A stretch of DNA of 64,000 nt, taken from Prunus persica (taxonomy: Eukaryota; Streptophyta; Magnoliopsida; Rosales; Rosaceae). Shown piece after piece: positions 57,970 through 64,000 of this stretch. The position numbers and the translations under genes were made by a program. Location: NCBI RefSeq assembly GCF_000346465.2, contig NC_034011.1:20749928-20813927 (forward strand). Reading direction: 5' to 3'. Numbering within the stretch: position 1 is the first letter of the stretch; every line of letters starts with the position of its first letter. The notes under the pieces were generated by a model. That model was not told the DNA's origin. It saw nothing but the letters and a program-made list of their open reading frames with translations, and did not search any database.

Positions 57970-60900
57970 ATGGTTCGCTGCTTTCTCTTGTTCACACCCT
58001 CTCACCCTTGCAGAAGAGTCCCTCGCCTTTCGAACCATGCTTTCAGCACATTCACTGCCTCCTCCCCTGTTGTCTCAGACCCACCACCACCACACGCCTC
58101 TCTTTTCTTCAAATCTCAAAACCCAACTCGACCTCTAATCCCATTGCAAAGCTCGTTTGATCAGTACGAATCATCCCAGCCACAGCTCAAAGCCCCACCG
58201 TTTCCCCCACATTTCACTCATACCAACAATGGAACATATGGGTATCTTTCTAGTCGATACCGAGACTCGCGTACCTCAAATGATGCGCAAAGCTTTCATT
58301 TGCAAATTTGCAAACATGGGTTTGCTAATGATTTGTTTTTGTGCAATACGCTTATTAATGTTTACGTCAGAATTGGTGCTTTGGTGGAAGCAGGTAAGTT
58401 GTTCGAAGAAATGCCTGAGAAGAACTCGGTTACGTGGGCTTGCTTGATTTCGGGCTATACCCAGAACGGTATGCCAAATGAAGCGTGTGCCCATTTTAAA
58501 CAGATGGTGTCTGATGGTTTTTCCCCGAGTCCTTACGCTTGCGGTAGTGTTCTTCGAGCTTGCCAGGAGTCTGGTCCTTGCAAGCTTAAGTTTGGGATGC
58601 AAATTCATGGGTTGATATGTAAAACGAATCATGCTTCTGATATGGTAATGTCTAACGTGCTGATGTCAATGTATGGGAGATGTTTGGGTTCTGTTGACGA
58701 TGCTTACCATGTTTTCTGCGAGATAGAGATTAAAAATTCAGTATCTTGGAATTCTATTATTTCAGTTTATTGCCAAAGAGGTGAATCAATCTCTGCTTTC
58801 AAGCTTTTCTCAAGCATGCAAAAGGACGGTTCAGCTTTCAGTTTGCAACCTAATGAGTACACATTTGGTAGCTTGATAACTGCTGCTTGTTCTTTGGCTC
58901 ATGCAGGTTTGAGTTTGCTTCAGCAAATTCTGACCAGGGTCAATAAATCTGGAATTTTACAGGACCTGTATGTAGGAAGTGCTTTGGTTAGTGGATTTGC
59001 TAGGTTTGGGTTAATTGATTATGCTAGGAAGATTTTTGAGCAGATGAGTGAGAGGAATGCCATTTCAATGAATGGGTTGATGGTTGCATTGGTGAGGCAA
59101 AAGCGAGGAAAAGAAGCCACTGAAGTTTTCATGGAGATGAAGGGTTTGGTTGGAATAAACCTTGATTCGCTTGTGGTTCTTTTAAGTTCTTTTGCTGAAT
59201 TTTCTGTTTTGGAAGAAGGAAAAAGAAAGGGAAGAGAGGTTCATGCATATGTAATCGGGGCTGGTTTAATTTACAGAAAGGTTGCAATAGGAAATGGGCT
59301 TATTAATATGTATGCCAAGTGTGGTGCTATTAGTGATGCTTGCTCAGTTTTCAGGCACATGATGGACAAGGACTTAATCTCGTGGAACTCTCTGATCTCT
59401 GGTCTTGACCAGAATGAGTTTTTTGAAGATGCTGTCATGAACTTCCGTGAAATGAAGAGATCTGAGTTCATGCCTTCGAATTTCACGTTAATTAGTGCTT
59501 TGAGTTCATGTGCAAGCTTGGGTTGGATAATTCTGGGACAGCAGATACATTGTGAAGCACTTAAATTGGGACTTGATTTAGATGTTTCAGTTTCGAATGC
59601 TCTTCTTGCATTATATTCCGACACTGGGCATCTTAGTGAATGCCGGAATGTTTTCTTCTTGATGCAGGATTACGATCAAGTATCATGGAATTCCATAATC
59701 GGGGCTTTAGCTGGTTCAGAGGCATCAGTTTTAGAAGCTGTAGAATATTTCTTGGACATGATGCAATCTGGGTGGGAACTTAATAGAGTAACGTTTATGA
59801 GCATTCTTGCAGCAGTTTCATCTCTCTCACTTCCTGACCTGGGCCAGCAGATTCATGCTGTTGTCTTAAAATACAATGCTGCAGAGGACTGCGCTATTGA
59901 GAATGCACTTATTACTTGTTATGGAAAGTGTGGAGGGATAGATGACTGTGAGAAGATATTTTCTAGAATGTCTGAGAGAAGGGATGAAATAAGTTGGAAT
60001 TCCATGATTTCTGGATACATACACAATGAGTTCTTGCCCAAGGCCATGGATTTGGTCTGGTTTATGATGCAAAGGGGTCAGAGATTAGACTCTTTTACCT
60101 TTGCTACTGTTCTCAGTGCTTGTGCCTCAGTTGCAACATTAGAACGTGGAATGGAAGTTCATGCGTGTGGGATAAGAGCTTGTTTGGAATCTGATGTTGT
60201 AGTTGGGAGTGCAATTGTTGACATGTACTCAAAATGTGGAAGGATTGATTATGCTTCAAGGTTCTTTGAGTTGATGCCAGTGAGGAATGCATATTCCTGG
60301 AATTCATTGATATCAGGGTATGCTCGCAATGGTCAAGGACACGAAGCTCTGAGTCTTTTCTCGCACATGAAGCTACAAGGTCAGCTGCCAGATCATGTTA
60401 CCTTTGTTGGGGTCTTGTCAGCTTGTAGTCATGCAGGGCTGGTGGATGAAGGGTTTCAGCATTTCAAATCCATGACTAAAGTACATGGACTGGCTCCTAG
60501 GATGGAGCACTTTTCATGTATGGTCGATCTTCTTGGCAGGGCAGGCAAACTTAATATGATAGAGGACTTCATCAACAAAATGCCAATGAAGCCTAATGTT
60601 CTCATTTGGAGGACAGTTTTAGGGGCATGTTGCCGAGCTAATGGCCGTAACACAGAGCTAGGTAGGAGGGTGGCTGAAATGCTATTGGAGTTGGAACCCC
60701 AAAACGCTACAAACTATGTGCTTCTTGCTAACATGTATGCTGCTGGAGGAAAGTGGGACGATGTGGCAAAAGCTCGGATGGCAATGAGGAAGGCAACAGC
60801 GAAGAAGGAAGCTGGGTGTAGTTGGGTCACCATGAAGGATGGTGTTCATGTTTTTGTAGCTGGAGACAAATCACACCCAGAGAAAGATTTGATATACGAA

Positions 60901-61215
60901 AAACTGAAGGAACTCAACAGGAAAATGAGGGAGGCTGGATACGTGCCTGAAACAAAATTCGCACTCTATGATCTTGAACTGGAGAATAAGGAAGAACTCC
61001 TGAGCTATCACAGTGAGAAGCTTGCAGTTGCATATGTTCTTACTCGCCCGTCACAGTTGCCTATAAGGATTATGAAAAATCTCCGTGTTTGCGGCGACTG
61101 CCACTCTGCTTTCAAATACATATCGAAGATTGTTGGTAGGCAAATAGTATTGCGAGATTCAAGCAGGTTTCATCATTTTGCAGATGGCAAGTGTTCTTGT
61201 GGGGATTACTGGTAG
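57970..61215 (+). CDS. MEF7: Mitochondrial PLS-DYW pentatricopeptide repeat protein (MEF7-like, At5g09950)
   Basis: Intronless frame of 1081 residues. The N-terminus is rich in Arg, Ser and Pro with almost no acidic residues, as in mitochondrial presequences. About 20 PPR units follow in P-L-S order, with signatures such as NTLINVYVRIGALVEAGKLF, VSWNSIISVY, NGLINMYAKCGAISDA and SWNSLISGYARNGQGHEAL. The E/E+ region follows, with GACCRANGRNTELG and YVLLANMYAAGGKWDDV. The C-terminal DYW deaminase has HSEKLA, CGDCHSAFK, FHHFADGKCSCGDYW: the HxE and CxxC zinc ligands are intact and the protein ends DYW. It should edit specific cytidines to uridine in mitochondrial transcripts. It tracks Arabidopsis At5g09950 closely along its length; the N-terminus is less conserved, so the start at 57970 is the first in-frame ATG rather than proven. 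Confidence 0.92.
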   Translation: MVRCFLLFTPSHPCRRVPRLSNHAFSTFTASSPVVSDPPPPHASLFFKSQNPTRPLIPLQSSFDQYESSQPQLKAPPFPPHFTHTNNGTYGYLSSRYRDSRTSNDAQSFHLQICKHGFANDLFLCNTLINVYVRIGALVEAGKLFEEMPEKNSVTWACLISGYTQNGMPNEACAHFKQMVSDGFSPSPYACGSVLRACQESGPCKLKFGMQIHGLICKTNHASDMVMSNVLMSMYGRCLGSVDDAYHVFCEIEIKNSVSWNSIISVYCQRGESISAFKLFSSMQKDGSAFSLQPNEYTFGSLITAACSLAHAGLSLLQQILTRVNKSGILQDLYVGSALVSGFARFGLIDYARKIFEQMSERNAISMNGLMVALVRQKRGKEATEVFMEMKGLVGINLDSLVVLLSSFAEFSVLEEGKRKGREVHAYVIGAGLIYRKVAIGNGLINMYAKCGAISDACSVFRHMMDKDLISWNSLISGLDQNEFFEDAVMNFREMKRSEFMPSNFTLISALSSCASLGWIILGQQIHCEALKLGLDLDVSVSNALLALYSDTGHLSECRNVFFLMQDYDQVSWNSIIGALAGSEASVLEAVEYFLDMMQSGWELNRVTFMSILAAVSSLSLPDLGQQIHAVVLKYNAAEDCAIENALITCYGKCGGIDDCEKIFSRMSERRDEISWNSMISGYIHNEFLPKAMDLVWFMMQRGQRLDSFTFATVLSACASVATLERGMEVHACGIRACLESDVVVGSAIVDMYSKCGRIDYASRFFELMPVRNAYSWNSLISGYARNGQGHEALSLFSHMKLQGQLPDHVTFVGVLSACSHAGLVDEGFQHFKSMTKVHGLAPRMEHFSCMVDLLGRAGKLNMIEDFINKMPMKPNVLIWRTVLGACCRANGRNTELGRRVAEMLLELEPQNATNYVLLANMYAAGGKWDDVAKARMAMRKATAKKEAGCSWVTMKDGVHVFVAGDKSHPEKDLIYEKLKELNRKMREAGYVPETKFALYDLELENKEELLSYHSEKLAVAYVLTRPSQLPIRIMKNLRVCGDCHSAFKYISKIVGRQIVLRDSSRFHHFADGKCSCGDYW

Positions 61216-63046
61216 CTGACTTGTTAGTACTTAGTGCTAACGGAGACTTTGAGCATGGTTCACAGTTTGAGATTTTCATGAGTGTGGCAAGTGATTTTAT
61301 CAACTAAGCAAGCTGACACTTCAATAGTAGCTTAAATTTGGTATTGTTGTACAGTAATTTATTATTTTGGGTTAACGCATCTGTATCAATCAAATTTTGT
61401 CTAATTTAAGGAAATGTGCCCAAGAATTTATGGGAGGCTGCTATTTTGCGGCATAGCTTTCAACAGTCGTGTACTCAGCAGGGAAAATTGAAGGTCTACC
61501 TGTCCATTGTGAGCTGAGAAACTGATACATTGGGAAGTAATCACTGATACAAAATTTCTCTATCCACGATGGATTTTGTAACATATTGTTGATGTCTCAA
61601 TAACATGTGGTACATTTTGTTTTTGAGATGTTATCGATAATGATATCGACACTTTATTGATACCGTATGAACGTACCCTTCTTTAATAAAAAAACAAACG
61701 TCGTCTTCTCCGCACACACTTTCGCACTTGCGAGAGTTTTTTTTTTAATTTTTAAATTTATTTTAGAATTAAAAAAGATAATGGGTAGTTGTGTTCCATA
61801 AAAATAGAATCCATTATCTGATTTTTCTTTTAGTTTTAATTTTTTTAAATATGAAAAAGTGTGAATTTACTATATTATCCTCATTTAATTAATAATTTCA
61901 ATTCTTAGTTTTTACATTAACTAAAAGCATTTTCTGGTATTTTGAATGTTTTATCATTCTCTACCTTTTGCTTTATATATATATAGATATAAATTAATAT
62001 GTATCTCTTTTCCAACTTGTTAATTTTCTTAATAATTTTTTTAAAACTCTAATTGGCAGTATAATTTTAGTTGTTTTTTGGTGTGTGGACCTGTAATGTC
62101 AGAAACTGAATCAAGTTTTTCCATCTTATTTATGGGCCCACAACTAACATGCCTATTCTGACTTGGCCATAACCCATTACTCCAGTTGGGCCTCCATTGA
62201 CTTGTTCTATAATATTATCTTAAATTTACTAAAAATAACTGAAATTCCTTTGCAGAGAGAGACGATGAAGAACCCAAAGCGCGAAGAAGAGAAACACGAA
62301 GGGTTTATATTTTCGCTCGCATTTCTTTATCGGGTGTGTAATTTCTCTCTGAATTGATTAGTCCCTCTGTAAAGTTCAAACCTTTACGTCTTCACTTCCA
62401 CTCTAAGTTTCGGGTTTTTTTCAACTGAATATTATAATTGTTCATCTTATTGAACTTCCCGCTGCAGCTGCTCTGTAACACCACATTGTCTTGCTCAGAA
62501 TAATTTGAACCATTTGAGGGCCACTTTTACTGGTAAGTTTCTTTTTTCTAATAACCATGTATAGTTTTGAGCTTTTTCTCTTTCTGAAAGATCAAATTTT
62601 TAGGGGTATAAAACAATTTGAATTCATGCTTGTTGCTGGGTTTCTTTTATTTTCACATTTCCTTCCTAAATTGTAGCCCATGACATGTCTCTTTTGTGGA
62701 GTAGTTATCCATTTTTAGTCCATGACAAATTTTATTTTTTTCTTCATTGATTTAGCTTTCACTATCTTCAGCTAAACTATATATTTTGATCATTCCCTCT
62801 TTTTTTCCAACTTTATATTGGAGTTTAAGGAACTATTTCACCTTTCCTCTTTTATTTTTTCTTTGCTTTTTTCGGACTTGAACTGCGTGATGCATTATGC
62901 ATTATAAGGACATATTTTGCCTCTTTTTTTTCTTGTATATGACAGTCTGAATTGCAACAAATATTTGATTAAAAGTTTTTTTTTCTTTCGCTGTTTGTTT
63001 GGCTGAAGGCTACATAAGCTGGAACACTTCTTGTGTTTCCTAAAAA
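61216..63046. other. 3' flank of the PPR gene, spacer, FRS10 promoter and leader
   Basis: Near 61630-61665 TTATCGATAATGATATCGAC resembles the palindromic tails at 2145-3030. From about 62260 the sequence looks like a leader: candidate exon segments at about 62260-62336 and 62467-62531, with a donor GTAAGTTTC at 62532. A short upstream ORF starts at 62264. Splicing is inferred from motifs only. Confidence 0.4.
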
Positions 63047-64000
63047 ATGGCAATGAAGCCATCAAATAACATCTGGATTCGACGCCAACAGTGCCCGTGC
63101 GGAGATTGGAAGTGTTACATTCAGTATGAAGGAGATGATCTGGGCTCAGTAAGTTCTCAGCATGTAAAGAGTGAGACAACTCCATCTTCGTCATCATCAG
63201 AAGCTGTCTTCACTCCTTATGTTGGTCAAATATTCAAAACTGATGATGATGCTTTTGAATACTACAGCAATTTTGCCCGGAAGAATGGGTTTTCAATTAG
63301 AAAAGCACGCTCAACCGAAAGCCAAAACTTAGGGATATATAGACGAGATTTTGTTTGTTATCGGTCAGGATTTAATCAACCAAGAAAAAAGGCCAACGTG
63401 GAGCATCCCAGGGAGAGAAAATCAGTACGATGCGGATGCGATGCAAAGTTGTATTTGACAAAGGAAATTGTTGATGGTGTTATGCAATGGTATGTTTCAC
63501 AGTTTAGTAACGTTCATAACCATGAGTTATTGGAAGATGACCAAGTGCGCCTACTTCCTGCATATCGTAAAATACAAGAGGTTGATCAAGAACGGATTCT
63601 TTTACTGTCCAAAGCTGGGTTTCCTGTAAACCGGATAGTCAAGGTGTTGGAGCTAGAAAAGGGAGTTCAACCTGGACAGTTGCCCTTCATAGAGAAAGAT
63701 GTTAGGAATTTTGTTCGGACTTGTAAAAAGACTGTTCAAGAAAATGATGCTTTGCTCAATGAGAAAAGAGAGAACGATATGCTAGAACTTCTTGAGGCCT
63801 GCAAGGCTATGACTGGGAGGGATCCAGATTTTGTCTATGATTATACTATAGATGAAAATGAAAAGGTTGAAAATATTGCATGGTCATTTGGTGACTCCAT
63901 TCGTGCATATACTATTTTTGGTGATGTAGTTGCTTTTGACACTTCATATCGCTCTGTCACTTATGGATTGCTCCTTGGAGTGTGGTTTGGTATTGATAAT
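63047..64000 (+). CDS. FRS10: FAR1-related sequence 10-like protein, 5' part (runs off the window)
   Basis: An open frame from the ATG at 63047 covers 318 codons to the window edge with no stop. The start MAMKPSNNIWIRRQQCPCGD agrees with Arabidopsis FRS10 (At5g28530) as I remember it. The FAR1 DNA-binding domain (about 66-165) has FEYYSNFARKNGFSIRKA, RRDFVCYRSGF, SVRCGCDAKLYL and NVHNHELL, the C2H2 zinc-binding set of Mutator-type transposases. The transposase-derived domain begins FGDVVAFDTSYRSVTYGLLL; the Asp of FDT is the first DDE position. The SWIM zinc finger and the end lie beyond the window. The family descends from MULE transposases and includes the phyA-signalling factors FHY3 and FAR1; this member's own role is little known. 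Confidence 0.9.
   Translation, partial: MAMKPSNNIWIRRQQCPCGDWKCYIQYEGDDLGSVSSQHVKSETTPSSSSSEAVFTPYVGQIFKTDDDAFEYYSNFARKNGFSIRKARSTESQNLGIYRRDFVCYRSGFNQPRKKANVEHPRERKSVRCGCDAKLYLTKEIVDGVMQWYVSQFSNVHNHELLEDDQVRLLPAYRKIQEVDQERILLLSKAGFPVNRIVKVLELEKGVQPGQLPFIEKDVRNFVRTCKKTVQENDALLNEKRENDMLELLEACKAMTGRDPDFVYDYTIDENEKVENIAWSFGDSIRAYTIFGDVVAFDTSYRSVTYGLLLGVWFGIDN

Overview
This is a 64 kb piece of plant nuclear chromosome, from a eudicot. The signs are AT-rich intergenic DNA, GT-AG introns, chloroplast and mitochondrial targeting peptides, and families found only in plants (phytochrome, DYW-type PPR, FAR1-related, fasciclin-like AGP). The closeness of several proteins to Arabidopsis counterparts and the type of MITEs suggest Rosaceae, perhaps Prunus, but that is inference. 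It is a draft assembly: a 100-N gap lies at 36182-36281.

Layout, left to right. (1) 1-13.5 kb: first coding exon of a chloroplast ABC1K7/SIA1-like kinase (minus), a repeat-rich spacer, a nine-exon NUDT8-like Nudix hydrolase (plus), a kelch protein like At3g07720 (plus), and a fasciclin-like arabinogalactan protein (minus). (2) 13.5-24.3 kb: MITEs, a broken plant-mobile-domain ORF, an NF-YB3-like gene with a nonsense codon and a frameshift, and an unrecognised membrane protein (minus). (3) 24.3-30.4 kb: about 6 kb in which I see no gene. (4) 30.4-34.4 kb: a beta subunit of SnRK1 (plus), convergent with a small three-exon gene for a 117-aa chloroplast membrane protein (minus). (5) 34.5-46.9 kb: a transposon graveyard. 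It holds MITEs with clear target-site duplications, a hAT-like element interrupted by a solo LTR, a chimera of ABCB and YSL transporter fragments, two 588-bp hAT MITEs, LINE remnants, a CACTA end and a perfect 38-bp-arm hairpin. (6) 47-64 kb: intronless GnT II, complete PHYC, a MEF7-like DYW PPR protein and the 5' part of FRS10, which runs off the end.

The genes are independent eukaryotic units, not an operon. Loose themes are light and chloroplast biology (PHYC, FRS10, ABC1K7, the 117-aa protein), energy and redox metabolism (SnRK1 beta, Nudix), secretory and cell-wall glycoproteins (FLA, GnT II) and mitochondrial RNA editing (MEF7-like). I found no convincing new multi-gene system. The most notable features are the decayed NF-YB3-like locus, the ABCB/YSL chimera with a snap-back inverted repeat, the nested hAT/solo-LTR insertion, the hairpin, and an Asp just before the chromophore Cys of PHYC.
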